Made by a program: the position numbers and the translations under genes. The notes under the pieces were generated by a model. The model was not told the origin of the DNA. It saw only the letters and a program-made list of their open reading frames with translations, and ran no database searches. Source: Cerasicoccus frondis (lineage in GTDB: Bacteria > Verrucomicrobiota > Verrucomicrobiia > Opitutales > Cerasicoccaceae). From it: a stretch of DNA of 64,000 nucleotides. The stretch is from the NCBI GenBank assembly GCA_031296915.1, contig JAVDPC010000028.1, positions 22,476 to 86,475 of the forward strand. Direction: 5' to 3'. Positions 8,136-17,114 of the stretch are shown piece by piece; position 1 is the stretch's first letter; every line of letters starts with the position of its first letter.

Positions 8136-9583
8136 TCCCCAGATGATGACTCAATGCCATGCGCTCTATCCGCCTCGGCCAAGGCCTGGTCAATGAGTTC
8201 GGTAAACTCGTCAATCGACGGAGCGCCGCTGCGCATTTTTCCGTTAATGATGAATGTTGGCGTAGCGCTGATGCCTGCTGCACGCGCTTCATCGATATCC
8301 TGCTCCAGAGCAGCAACCTGAGCCGGATCAGCGACGAAACGCCGTAGTTGCTCCCCATCCATGCCCAAAGATTCTGCCAAAGCGACGGCTTGCTCGAAGT
8401 CTAGCTGCTCAGCGGAAAATAGCTTGTCCTGAAACGCCCAAAACTGCCCCTGAATTTCCGCAAAGCGTGCGGCGAGGGCCAGCTCTCTAGCGCCTGGATG
8501 ACGCTTAAGCGGGTAGTCCTTGAAGACCCAGCGTATTTGGCCCGCGTATTTATTTTTAATTGCCTGAACATTGCCGTGCGACTTTCGGCAGGACGGGCAC
8601 AGGTAATCGGAGAGCTCCACGACCGTCACCGGAGCATCCGTTGGGCCAATACTCGGCGCGTCGTCAATGCGCACCTGAGTCGACGGCAAGGGCGGCGGCT
8701 TCAAATAGATTTCCACCGGGTATCTTTCGCGCAGCACCTTAAAATAGTCGAGAACCAGTGGCGCAGTGTCCCGCTCATGCAGCGCCTCGCGGATATGCGC
8801 CTTCACCTCGTCCTCAGTTCCGGCCCAATCGCCCAGACTGCGATAAAGTCCAGTTTCGTAATAATGATCCACGACATGAGGCGCAAGCGGCGGGATTTTA
8901 CTACGTATCTGTTGAAGCAAAGCATCGACGGAAATACCGCGTTTCTCGGCATCCACCTCAAGCAAACGGTCGTTGATTCGATTCTGCAGCAGCGCGTTCT
9001 TGAGCTCGTAGATTTTCTGCTCTTGGCGGTGCAAAGGCGCGCTCAAAGGACGCTCAATATCCTCGGCCCAGATGGCATTTCCATCCACCAAAGCGAGAAT
9101 ATCAGTCTCATTAGTTAACTTTTCCGACCGTCCGTCGGTAATCAAAAACCCCGCCAAAGTGAACGTCATCAGGCTAACGGCCGCAGTTTCCCAAAGTCGA
9201 TTTCTGTCGAATTCCAGCAGCCAAATGAAGCACACCACGAGGAAATTCAGGGCGCAGAAAACGCAGATAAATTCGTTTTCGACCATGATGCGTAAGAGGG
9301 CTAATTCAAAACCCAACCCAGCAACCGCCCCCCAGAACACCCAGCCGCGACGGTGTAGACAAAGCATCCCCATGACGCCATAGTACAACATGCCCCAGGG
9401 AGCAAGCGGCAGGCCGAAAAGCCTGTATTGATGCGTGTTGTGGCAGCCATCACCCAGCATCCCACAGAACTCGGCGATAGCGGGAATCTTTGCTTCCAAC
9501 GCAGATAGTGAGGCCACGACGATGCCTACCAGGATCAAGGCGATGATAAACGGCTGGCGCTTCTGGAGACTTGGTAATTCCAC
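8132..9583 (-). CDS. VKOR-DsbA fusion, disulfide-forming oxidoreductase
   Basis: A 483-residue fusion. Residues 1-170 form a membrane VKOR domain with the four expected cysteines (Cys40, Cys47, and Cys107/Cys110 in CVFC). The middle (about 170-280) looks like a SurA/PpiC N-terminal-type helical segment, and the C-terminus is a DsbA/thioredoxin-4 domain with CPSC at 329-332 and ISATPTFIINGK (cis-Pro). VKOR would reoxidise the DsbA domain using quinone, giving disulfides to exported proteins. It is coupled to the downstream cytochrome gene and divergent from the pseudopilin cluster; disulfide formation would serve the many secreted Cys-containing and heme proteins encoded here. Confidence 0.85.
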   Translation of the reverse strand: MELPSLQKRQPFIIALILVGIVVASLSALEAKIPAIAEFCGMLGDGCHNTHQYRLFGLPLAPWGMLYYGVMGMLCLHRRGWVFWGAVAGLGFELALLRIMVENEFICVFCALNFLVVCFIWLLEFDRNRLWETAAVSLMTFTLAGFLITDGRSEKLTNETDILALVDGNAIWAEDIERPLSAPLHRQEQKIYELKNALLQNRINDRLLEVDAEKRGISVDALLQQIRSKIPPLAPHVVDHYYETGLYRSLGDWAGTEDEVKAHIREALHERDTAPLVLDYFKVLRERYPVEIYLKPPPLPSTQVRIDDAPSIGPTDAPVTVVELSDYLCPSCRKSHGNVQAIKNKYAGQIRWVFKDYPLKRHPGARELALAARFAEIQGQFWAFQDKLFSAEQLDFEQAVALAESLGMDGEQLRRFVADPAQVAALEQDIDEARAAGISATPTFIINGKMRSGAPSIDEFTELIDQALAEADRAHGIESSSGD

Positions 9584-9871
9584 GGTTTAAAAAGTATTGG
9601 CGGTCAGTTGTCAGACTCGGTTCGCGTTGGCACAGAGATTTATTCCAGTGCGGCCGCTATTCAATTTGGTTAACCATAGCACCACAATACTTAATATATG
9701 ATTAATAAATCATTAGCATGACTAATCCACAGGATGAGCTTCTAGAAAATGAAACTCAATATCAAATAAGCCATTGACGCATCTTCTTGAGACTGGTTTT
9801 CATGACAAAAGTCCATCACCGCTCCACTACGTTGGTAATGGATTCGACTGAAAATCATTAAAATTAAAACC
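9584..9871. other. Divergent intergenic region, 288 bp
   Basis: It lies between the VKOR-DsbA gene (minus) and the first pseudopilin gene (plus). The part nearest 9660-9870 is AT-rich compared with the surrounding genes, as expected for promoters. A TTGACG at 9774-9779 is a possible -35, but no good -10 sits 16-18 bp away. No sigma-54 GG-N10-GC element was found. I see no RNA gene, repeat or small ORF that I would support. Confidence 0.5.
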
Positions 9872-10789
9872 ATGAAGGTAAAATCACTCAATACTCGCAA
9901 GCACGCAGCAGGTTTCACCCTGCTCGAACTGCTGGTTGTCGTAGCCATCCTCGCTGCGGTCGCTGGCACGGCTTCTATCGCCTTGAAAGACACGGATGCC
10001 CGCGCATCCGCCGCAGCCCACGTCGCGATGATGGACGAACTGAATAAGGGAGTTCACACTTATCGTGTGCTTACACGAAATTCCTTTCCAAACCAATTCG
10101 ACTCCCTCATGGAGTTGGGAACAGACACCACTGACGCCGTTCGCGCAGGCTCTACTGCTACAAGTGGCGACGAGCTGCTCGGGTGGGATGCAGGCGACGC
10201 AGACGCCGCCTTCGCACTAAACGCCGATGCAGTCGGTGTGTTGGGTGATGCCGGCATTACTGACTTAATGTATATTGATACTGCAGGTGATCCTGCCGAT
10301 GACGGCGATTGCTCTGATGTTAATGATCTTATTGCTTCGCGTGGCAACGCAGTGGTTTCGAATAACATCTTCATGACCCCTGACGCCAACGGCTGCGGCA
10401 GTATCGAAGCTTTAGTCGATGGTTCAGTCGTAACGGTATGGACAGGTGGCAATGAGCGCCTGACTGGTCAGGAAGACCCAGCTGGTGACGGCTCTGCATA
10501 CAATGCTGACGGCAATCCAGTTTACCTGATGGTAGGTGTTGGTCCGTCGAGCACTCTGTTCAACACAGGCGAACTCGGTGGCATGACAACTGTGCCCGTC
10601 TATCGTCATGTTGGACCGACTCAATATGGTCGCTTCATTGCAATCTTCGAAATCGGCACTTGGGATTCCGCCGAAGCCGATGGCTACGAGGTCATCGACC
10701 AAATCGAGTTCATCACTGTCGTCGACGGCGCACTCGACACCAAGGAAGAAGAACTTGGCGAGTGGGACGGCACCCGCAACACCATCTAA
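9872..10789 (+). CDS. Type II secretion major-type pseudopilin (GspG-like)
   Basis: A 305-residue prepilin-like protein. A short basic leader ends at Gly14, followed by the class III prepilin motif FTLLELLVVVAILAAVAGTA with Glu at +5, so cleavage and methylation by a prepilin peptidase are expected (none is in the window). The long acidic C-terminal domain is larger than a classical GspG (about 140 residues). It heads a collinear cluster of pilin/T2SS genes. The 140 bp after it contains two stable hairpins, which could cause differential stability of this likely abundant mRNA. Confidence 0.8.
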   Translation: MKVKSLNTRKHAAGFTLLELLVVVAILAAVAGTASIALKDTDARASAAAHVAMMDELNKGVHTYRVLTRNSFPNQFDSLMELGTDTTDAVRAGSTATSGDELLGWDAGDADAAFALNADAVGVLGDAGITDLMYIDTAGDPADDGDCSDVNDLIASRGNAVVSNNIFMTPDANGCGSIEALVDGSVVTVWTGGNERLTGQEDPAGDGSAYNADGNPVYLMVGVGPSSTLFNTGELGGMTTVPVYRHVGPTQYGRFIAIFEIGTWDSAEADGYEVIDQIEFITVVDGALDTKEEELGEWDGTRNTI

Positions 10790-10806
10790 TCTTATCAGCC
10801 TGAGTA

Positions 10807-10895
10807 GACCGGCGTGGGGGCAACCCCGCCCGGTCGCTTCCAGGAGCTGACAGGCTCGAACCACGACAGGCAATGTCCTCAACGGGTTCGGGCCT
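10807..10895 (+). other. Two consecutive RNA hairpins downstream of the pseudopilin gene
   Basis: Hairpin 1: GACCGG (10807-10812) pairs with CCGGTC (10830-10835), with an inner GGGG-GCAA-CCCC helix. Hairpin 2: AGGCTCGAACC (10852-10862) pairs with GGTTCGGGCCT (10885-10895), 10 of 11 Watson-Crick and one G-T, with a small inner GACA/TGTC helix. No T-run follows either, so classical termination is unlikely. An mRNA-stabilising or attenuating element between the first pseudopilin and the rest of the cluster is the simplest reading. Confidence 0.55.
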
Positions 10896-10929
10896 TAGTC
10901 GGCTTTAGCCCCCTCAACTTCTTCGATTC

Positions 10930-11247
10930 ATGAGAAACAAATACGCGAAAATATCATTAACGATAAATGGCTTATTAGTGATTTCATTGTTAAGCCTCGC
11001 TGGTTGCAGTCGCCCGAATGTCGATGAAATGAAATCGGGCTTGGTCAAAACCGGCATGCCTGCGGATCAAGCGGATTGCTTCGCCAATGAAATGAAAAAA
11101 TCCGTCGACGCGGATCCCTACAACTACATGGCGGCGCTGATGAACGCCGGGGCCGACGAAAAAACTGCAATCAACAAAGCGCGGCGAAAATACGGCGCTG
11201 AATTTAAAGCGCCCTTGGAGAAAGCGAGAGATATATGCACCGAGTAA
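10930..11247 (+). CDS. Small putative lipoprotein in pilin cluster
   Basis: A 105-residue protein with a signal peptide and lipobox LAGC (Cys26), so probably lipid-anchored. The mature part is short, helical and charged, with three further cysteines or cysteine-like positions (DCFANEM, DICTE). I do not recognise a family. It overlaps the next pseudopilin start by 13 bp and sits inside the secretion cluster; a pilotin-like or assembly role for the secretin is possible from context only. Confidence 0.6.
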   Translation: MRNKYAKISLTINGLLVISLLSLAGCSRPNVDEMKSGLVKTGMPADQADCFANEMKKSVDADPYNYMAALMNAGADEKTAINKARRKYGAEFKAPLEKARDICTE

Positions 11248-11993
11248 ACCAACACAACAGCCGCGAAGCATTGGCCCCTCGCGGCTTTACGCTGCTTGAG
11301 CTCCTCGTCGTGGTGTCCGTTCTGGCGGCAGTGGCGTTCATTGCAACGGGCGCCTATCGCGGCATCAGCGAGGACAGTAGCGACCGCCTCGTCCGCGTGG
11401 AGATGCTGGAAATCGCTAAGGCAATCCAACAGTTCAAACATGACACTGGTTACTATCCCAAGACGGGCCCCTTCGCACTGTCAACTGACGGCGGCTCGGT
11501 CGTCATCGACAATTTGCCTGCGCACGCTGGCAGTAACGATACGGAAAAAACAAGATGGTTCTACTCACCCGCTAACTTCGAACAACTCATGACAACGGTT
11601 AGTCCATTGGACAGCTCCGGACACCAGTTAGCAACTTGGAACCCCGAAACCGGCCGTGGTTGGCGTGGCCCATACCTGACTGGTTACGGCGAGGGCTACG
11701 TGGACATTCGCGACGATATCAACGACGATCCCGACACTGCAGCAGGTGATGCATTGGGCGATCCCTTACTCGGTACTACGATCACGAACGTCGACGGTAT
11801 TGCCGACCCTTTTGAACACAGCGTGACAGCCAACAATTTACTGGGCTGGAGCAGCACCGTCGATGGTGACGAACTCGCTAAATGGGGCCGCCCTTACTTG
11901 GTCTTTGGCCTAAACGGCCAGCCGTTTCTCATCAGTATGGGCCTCGATGGTGAATATGACACGGAGGACGACGTGCGCCTCGACATCAACTAA
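11235..11993 (+). CDS. Type II secretion pseudopilin
   Basis: A 252-residue prepilin-like protein: leader ending in Gly17, then FTLLELLVVVSVLAAVAFIA with Glu at +5. The mature domain begins with a helix (MLEIAKAIQQFKHDTGYYP) typical of GspG-like folds, followed by a loop-rich region ending LDGEYDTEDDVRLDIN, close to the calcium-site tail of GspG proteins (GxDGxxGxDDI). It overlaps the upstream lipoprotein gene by 13 bp and is followed after 13 bp by another small secreted protein. Confidence 0.8.
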   Translation: MHRVNQHNSREALAPRGFTLLELLVVVSVLAAVAFIATGAYRGISEDSSDRLVRVEMLEIAKAIQQFKHDTGYYPKTGPFALSTDGGSVVIDNLPAHAGSNDTEKTRWFYSPANFEQLMTTVSPLDSSGHQLATWNPETGRGWRGPYLTGYGEGYVDIRDDINDDPDTAAGDALGDPLLGTTITNVDGIADPFEHSVTANNLLGWSSTVDGDELAKWGRPYLVFGLNGQPFLISMGLDGEYDTEDDVRLDIN

Positions 11994-12006
11994 TTGGATT
12001 TGAAAA

Positions 12007-12570
12007 ATGAACCCGTACTTATATCGAACTACTTTTTCTGCATCACAGCGAATGCCTTTGACAGCCTTACTTATCTGGTTTGGAATCCTGGCTGGCGGCT
12101 GTGGAGAAGAAGCCCCTAAGGGTGTTCCTGAAGCCATTCACCAAGAACAAGCCCAGGCGCTCACTGCAGATTTCATTCGTATTGAATTAGATGACTTAAT
12201 TGCCGACGCCATTGCCGAAGTCGAAAGTTTTAACGGGCAAAAGACGATCAAGGCTGCTGTCCCGGTTCGCTTCACGGCCAGGAAAAAACGCGACCCCGAG
12301 GAAAAAGAAATGTCCTACGTCTACACGGCGTTGGAGGTCGCGGGCGTGACTCCTCTGCCCGACATTCAACACCGCATGTTTGTCGAATCTGACAACGGCG
12401 AAATCATCCCCGTCTATGTGGAAAAAAGCGCGGCGGAAAAGCTGACCGCTGACTTGCCTGACGAGGCATCTGCCGAATTTATCGGTTACCACATTTACAA
12501 TTACGACAAAGGCCCAGCGATCCTGGTCGTTGATTTCCTGCCTGCAATGAGCAAGGAGGACGCGCAATGA
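12007..12570 (+). CDS. Putative lipoprotein of unknown function in secretion cluster
   Basis: 187 residues with a hydrophobic N-terminal segment ending ILAGGC (Cys32), a plausible but non-ideal lipobox. The mature part is acidic alpha/beta without a recognised domain. Its stop overlaps the start of the next pseudopilin by 4 bp, so it belongs to the operon. A role as a dedicated T2SS/T4P accessory protein of this lineage is inferred only from position. Confidence 0.55.
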   Translation: MNPYLYRTTFSASQRMPLTALLIWFGILAGGCGEEAPKGVPEAIHQEQAQALTADFIRIELDDLIADAIAEVESFNGQKTIKAAVPVRFTARKKRDPEEKEMSYVYTALEVAGVTPLPDIQHRMFVESDNGEIIPVYVEKSAAEKLTADLPDEASAEFIGYHIYNYDKGPAILVVDFLPAMSKEDAQ

Positions 12571-13640
12571 CGCAGCGCGCAATCCAGATATATCGCACAA
12601 GAGGTTTCACTTTGCTGGAGCTACTGCTGGTCGTGGTGATTCTGGCTTCTGTCGCATGGATGCTGACCAGCACTGTCGACGACAACATCAGCCAAGTCCG
12701 CTACGAAGACACACGCAATCGACTCGATGCAATCCGTACTGCAGTCCTTGGCCCCAACAGCCCGGCAACGTGGGAGCGTGGCATCCAAAGCGGGTATGTC
12801 GTAGATAATGGAGTTTTGCCGGTAAACATTGACGCCTTGGTGGCGCTACCAACTGACTACGATGAGTACGGTGCGGTCGAACCTATTTATGATCAAGGAG
12901 GCGCAAACGAATACGATTTTTCCGGCGCGACCAGTAGCGTCAATTATCAACTGTTCAAAGGCCACCGGCAAGGCTACTTACCGGCCTCATCTTCGGGATA
13001 CTTTCGGGATGGCTGGGGAACAGACCGTAGCGAAGATGGCGCGGATCTGACCGACTGCCCCAGTGCTACGACCTTCAGCCTCGCGGCTGACTTGGGCAAC
13101 GATATTGATTCGGAAAACCATGGCTGGTGTGTTAGTCGTGTCGACTCTGGTATCAGTAGAGACGGATGGTATGTCGACAGTTATGGAATGGACGGAGGCA
13201 TGGGTGAGTTAACCGGCCATGACTACGAAACCGACATGCTCATGGGCCAGCCGATCCTGAATACTGATTGGCAAATCGATATCTCGGGCGCGAGTGTGCG
13301 GATTGAGAATATGACTGGTGACATGTCATTTAGCAGCAATCATAATTTCTCTGCTGCGCTTCTAGTTTACACTAATGACGACAGTGGTGACGGGCCTACC
13401 TGGGAGACCGTGCCGTCATCATCCGTCTCACTCGGAGCATTGGCTAACGGCGCTGACTTCGTCGTCAACTTTCCAGCATCCACCAGAATCCCTGTAGGCG
13501 AACACCTTTTAATTCTTTTGGCCGACGATGATGCCGAACTCAACTCGATAACCGAATGGACTGCAGAGGATCTCGTGGCCAAGCGAGTTAAATTCTTTTC
13601 ACGCGGGGGCGTACCCGAACTCGTTCTCGAAATTCGTTAG
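12567..13640 (+). CDS. Type II secretion pseudopilin, large
   Basis: A 357-residue prepilin-like protein with leader ending Gly13 and FTLLELLLVVVILASVAWML (Glu at +5). It is much larger than a normal minor pseudopilin; the C-terminal part (about 230-357, with DWQIDISGASVRIENMTGD and a terminal VPELVLEIR) looks like a beta-sandwich added to the pilin. It may sit at the pseudopilus tip or bind cargo. The gene is translationally coupled to the upstream lipoprotein gene and precedes the assembly-platform genes. Confidence 0.75.
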   Translation: MTQRAIQIYRTRGFTLLELLLVVVILASVAWMLTSTVDDNISQVRYEDTRNRLDAIRTAVLGPNSPATWERGIQSGYVVDNGVLPVNIDALVALPTDYDEYGAVEPIYDQGGANEYDFSGATSSVNYQLFKGHRQGYLPASSSGYFRDGWGTDRSEDGADLTDCPSATTFSLAADLGNDIDSENHGWCVSRVDSGISRDGWYVDSYGMDGGMGELTGHDYETDMLMGQPILNTDWQIDISGASVRIENMTGDMSFSSNHNFSAALLVYTNDDSGDGPTWETVPSSSVSLGALANGADFVVNFPASTRIPVGEHLLILLADDDAELNSITEWTAEDLVAKRVKFFSRGGVPELVLEIR

Positions 13641-13661
13641 AGCACCTACTCCTGTATCGCG

Positions 13662-15377
13662 ATGAAACAACAAGACAGAACAAGTAACCCCGGCAGCAAG
13701 GACGCTTTCAAACTAAGCGTTCCGCGCAGCATGCTTGTTTTTGAAACAACCGGCTTTCGACTGTTTGGCATGGTGGCGTCCCGCGATCTAAAAGGTTCGC
13801 TGAAGACTAGCGCCATCACGCAAAGCGACGCAGTGGATTTCACCAGTGCAGTAGGCGAAGTCTTGGCCAAATTGCGCGAAAGCTACGGCAAGCGCCTGCC
13901 GAAGAAAGCCGTGCTCATCACGCCATCGGCGGCAAGCGACTTTCTCCATCTACCGGTAGACCCCAGGCGTCCCCGTCCTCCAGCACAAATGAAGGAATTG
14001 GCGCGCTGGGACATTGAGGAAATTCACGTCCAGCAAAATGACATTTGGTCCATCGGCGCATTGCTGCAAGGCCGTGGCCACGTAAGCGCAGAAGAGCGGC
14101 TAGAGCTGGAACTCAGCGTGACGGCTGGCGCTCAACGTAGCCCCGCAACCAATGCCTACCGCGATCTGGTCGGGCGCGCACAAATGGAAGAATGCCTGAC
14201 CATGCAGGAGCCGCTGATCGGGCTGGATGACGAGTTGGCGATTGGTTGCTATGGCCAATCCAGCACCGAAGAAGATGGACGCTATCCGTGGCATTGCGCG
14301 GGCATTAGCGATGGCCTACGCAGCCAGTGGGTCCAGGCGTTTAAGAAACACGGCGTTTTCTGCAGTTGGATTTACCCTCAGTTGGGCGCCGCGTTACCGA
14401 TGGTTGACTGGCGGCGCACCGACGGCGCCTTCATTGAAGTGCGCCAGGAGCAGTTTGCCATTTTTCAACTGAAGAGCGGTTACGTGGAAAACATCTCTGT
14501 TCAGCCATGCCCACATGGCCATGCCGATGTGAAATCCATTGCATCCATCGCGGCGAGACTACTTCCTCAAGGAACGCCACTTGTAGCAATCAACGCTTCG
14601 GCGGAGCTACAGACCCAGTTGCGGGAAGCCTTGCAGGCCGTTCTCAGCAACGTCGAAGTGCGAGACGTACGTCCTCCCACTGTTGAGCTGAACGGCTTGC
14701 CCTTAGCTAGCTCCATGCATGGCGTAACCCGGCATGCGTTAAAGCTTTGCGATGCAAAGTATTTGCCCCGTATCCAGGCACAACCTCCACAACCACCGAT
14801 CTGGAAATCACGCGAGTTCTGGCCATGGGTCATCATTGCCGTGTTGCTCATTTCCATTGTTAGCTTGGAAACAAGCATGCGTGTGAAGACGGACCAGAAT
14901 GAACTCAACCTGGACTTATTGGATATCGAGTATGAACAGCGCATGCAGATCCGACAAGAGGCGCTTAAAACTCAATCGGAAATTAAACAACTGGAGGAAA
15001 CCCTGGCGTCCAAGGAAAATGAAATTCAGGAGAAGCAACGACGCATGGTGTTGCTGGATCAAGTGATCTTGCGTCGGCAGGAAATGACGCCGGGTATACT
15101 GGAGGCAATTGTCCAGTCGATTCCCCGAGACGTCGTAGTGGACGTATTAGAGGAGAATGACGAACGAAGCGGGTTCTATCTGGAAGGCTGGGCGCGACGT
15201 GACGCCGAGGGGCAACTTTTTGGAAATCTGCTCAATCAGAAGCTCGGACCTTGGAACTACAAAGTGGCGGATGTCCGTTTGTCCCGAGGCCTCAGTCGTA
15301 GCGGAGAAGATGGCTACGTGCTCAAAGTCCGCGTTATGCAAACCAAGCTCAGCGAGGAGGTCAGCGATGTTCAGTAA
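13662..15377 (+). CDS. PilM-PilN/GspL-like fusion, inner-membrane assembly platform protein
   Basis: 571 residues. The N-terminal 370 residues read as a PilM/GspL actin-like cytoplasmic domain (VLITPSAASDFLHLPVDP, ELARWDIEEIHV). A single membrane helix lies at about 386-404 (WPWVIIAVLLISIVSL), followed by a coiled coil and a PilN-like periplasmic domain (SIPRDVVVDVLEENDERSG, then FYLEGWARRDAEG). It would link the GspE ATPase to the periplasmic platform. Its 3' end overlaps the pilO start by 11 bp. GspL itself has this domain order, so it may also be called a GspL homologue. Confidence 0.75.
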   Translation: MKQQDRTSNPGSKDAFKLSVPRSMLVFETTGFRLFGMVASRDLKGSLKTSAITQSDAVDFTSAVGEVLAKLRESYGKRLPKKAVLITPSAASDFLHLPVDPRRPRPPAQMKELARWDIEEIHVQQNDIWSIGALLQGRGHVSAEERLELELSVTAGAQRSPATNAYRDLVGRAQMEECLTMQEPLIGLDDELAIGCYGQSSTEEDGRYPWHCAGISDGLRSQWVQAFKKHGVFCSWIYPQLGAALPMVDWRRTDGAFIEVRQEQFAIFQLKSGYVENISVQPCPHGHADVKSIASIAARLLPQGTPLVAINASAELQTQLREALQAVLSNVEVRDVRPPTVELNGLPLASSMHGVTRHALKLCDAKYLPRIQAQPPQPPIWKSREFWPWVIIAVLLISIVSLETSMRVKTDQNELNLDLLDIEYEQRMQIRQEALKTQSEIKQLEETLASKENEIQEKQRRMVLLDQVILRRQEMTPGILEAIVQSIPRDVVVDVLEENDERSGFYLEGWARRDAEGQLFGNLLNQKLGPWNYKVADVRLSRGLSRSGEDGYVLKVRVMQTKLSEEVSDVQ

Positions 15378-16008
15378 ATGGAAAAAGATGTCGCGCGGCG
15401 ACCGCCTACGCACACAGCTGTTGATAGGCTTTGGCTTACTTGCCTTATACGCGCCGGTTTATCTGAAAACCAGCAAGCAACTGTTTGAGTCCGAGAAAAT
15501 GCTGAGTCGACGTGAAGATCGCATCGAAAAACGCACCGGCTTGGAAGGCATCGAATCCACGGGACCAACCATTCGCACGATTGAAAAACGCATTGCTGAA
15601 GCCGACGCCAAGTTGCAGGCAGTAAACCAACAGTATGCTGAAGTCAGCGCAGGCTTTGCCTCACTCGAATCCACCGAAGAGCAGCATAAACTCATGTTGG
15701 AAGTCTCCACTCTCGCTGAACGCACTGGCGTGAGGGTTATATCGGTTGCCCGTGAAGGCTCGGTCATCCGAGGCGGTGATGGCGGACAAATTCCCGTTGA
15801 CCGCGAACTTGGACGTCCGGTGATTGAGGTCACAGCCCGCGCACAATTTTATTCGCTTCTTAATTTTTTAAATCAACTCGACGCGCTGACTTACCACGTC
15901 GCCGTGGTGAACCTGAAGCTCTATTCAAGGAATCCGAACAAGCAGTCGAAATCAACCGCCGCCGAAACTGAGGGGGCCCTCTTTATTCAGTTGGAACTCG
16001 CCCTGTAA
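15367..16008 (+). CDS. PilO/GspM-like assembly platform protein
   Basis: 213 residues from the ATG at 15367 (MFSKWKKMSRGDR), overlapping the PilM-PilN gene by 11 bp; the longer upstream frame is read-through in the wrong frame of that gene. There is one membrane helix near residues 17-33 (LLIGFGLLALYAPVYL), then a long coiled coil, then a PilO-like ferredoxin fold (ARAQFYSLLNFLNQLDALTY is the recognisable PilO signature). It should pair with the PilN-like domain of its neighbour. Confidence 0.75.
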   Translation: MFSKWKKMSRGDRLRTQLLIGFGLLALYAPVYLKTSKQLFESEKMLSRREDRIEKRTGLEGIESTGPTIRTIEKRIAEADAKLQAVNQQYAEVSAGFASLESTEEQHKLMLEVSTLAERTGVRVISVAREGSVIRGGDGGQIPVDRELGRPVIEVTARAQFYSLLNFLNQLDALTYHVAVVNLKLYSRNPNKQSKSTAAETEGALFIQLELAL

Positions 16009-16010
16009 CC

Positions 16011-17114
16011 ATGACACCGATGACATCGAACGACCAATTGGAGCAACTGCTGAATCTTTGCATTCAACAGGGGGCTTCCGATGTCCACCTTTCATCCGGG
16101 CGCCCCGCCAGCTTTCGGACTCAGGGGAACCTGCAGCCCCATAGCGAAAAGTCCATCAGCGCGGAGTTGATCACCAAGATGTCGACCGACATTATGACGC
16201 CGCGTCAGAGGGAAGCTTTCCACTCAAAACAGACGATCGATATCGGCTACTCGACTGCTACAGGAGAACGTTTTCGGATCAATTGCTATTTTGAAATGGG
16301 GCAGCCCACCATGGCGATTCGGCACTTGGACCAAAGTGTGCTTTCGTTGAAAGAACTGGGTTTGCCGCAGCAGCTAAAAGACTTGGCGGAATTAACATCC
16401 GGGCTTGTGCTCGTTACCGGGGTCACTGGCAGTGGCAAGTCCACCACCTTGGCGGTGTTGATCGACGAAATTAATCGCACGCGTCACAGCCATATCCTCA
16501 CGGTCGAAGACCCAGTAGAGTTCGTCCACCAGAATCAGAAGAGCCTGATCCATCATCGGGAAGTGGGCACCGATGTTCCGAGTTTTGCTGAAGCGGTGCG
16601 CGCGGGCTTACGACAAGATCCGGATGTCATTTTGGTCGGCGAGCTACGAGACCGCGAAACGATGCAAACGGCGATCATTGCCGCCGAAACCGGGCACTTG
16701 GTTTTTTCGACGCTGCATACCGGTTCCGCGGTAGGGGCGGTCGAGCGGTTCATCGGCGCATTTTCCGGACATGAACAAGCGGCGGTGAGGCATCGCTTCT
16801 CCATGGTGTTACGAGCAGTAATCGCGCAACAATTGATCCCGGACATCAGTGGCAAGGGGCGTCTGCCGGCAGTAGAAATCCTCAAGGCGACACCTGCCGT
16901 GGCGCACATGATCCGCTCATCGAAAACAGAGCAGTTGTATGCACTGATGGAATCTGGATCCGAGGATGGCATGTGGACAGTGGATCAAGCTTTAACGCGC
17001 CTACTGAAAGAGCAAAAAATCACCATAGAAGTCGCCATGCGGCACTGCAACAACTTGGATAGTTTTCAAGGGATGCTTGCCTCTAACGGAAGGGGAGCAG
17101 TGTCATGGCAGTAA
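16011..17114 (+). CDS. PilT-like pilus ATPase
   Basis: 367-residue secretion ATPase. Walker A (GVTGSGKST, about 137-145), Asp box (HILTVEDPVEF), Walker B (DPDVILVGELRDRET) and His box (AAETGHLVFSTLHT) all match the PilT branch, the retraction motor of type IV pili. The C-terminal AIRNLIRE-type motif is altered to VAHMIRSSKTEQL, so retraction activity is uncertain. A PilT-type gene directly before gspE is not part of classical T2SS operons. Its stop overlaps the gspE start by 10 bp. Confidence 0.85.
   Translation: MTPMTSNDQLEQLLNLCIQQGASDVHLSSGRPASFRTQGNLQPHSEKSISAELITKMSTDIMTPRQREAFHSKQTIDIGYSTATGERFRINCYFEMGQPTMAIRHLDQSVLSLKELGLPQQLKDLAELTSGLVLVTGVTGSGKSTTLAVLIDEINRTRHSHILTVEDPVEFVHQNQKSLIHHREVGTDVPSFAEAVRAGLRQDPDVILVGELRDRETMQTAIIAAETGHLVFSTLHTGSAVGAVERFIGAFSGHEQAAVRHRFSMVLRAVIAQQLIPDISGKGRLPAVEILKATPAVAHMIRSSKTEQLYALMESGSEDGMWTVDQALTRLLKEQKITIEVAMRHCNNLDSFQGMLASNGRGAVSWQ

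Noticed and set aside
9628-9645. Sigma-54-like TGGCAC upstream of the first pseudopilin
   Set aside because: The required GC 10 bp after the GG is absent.
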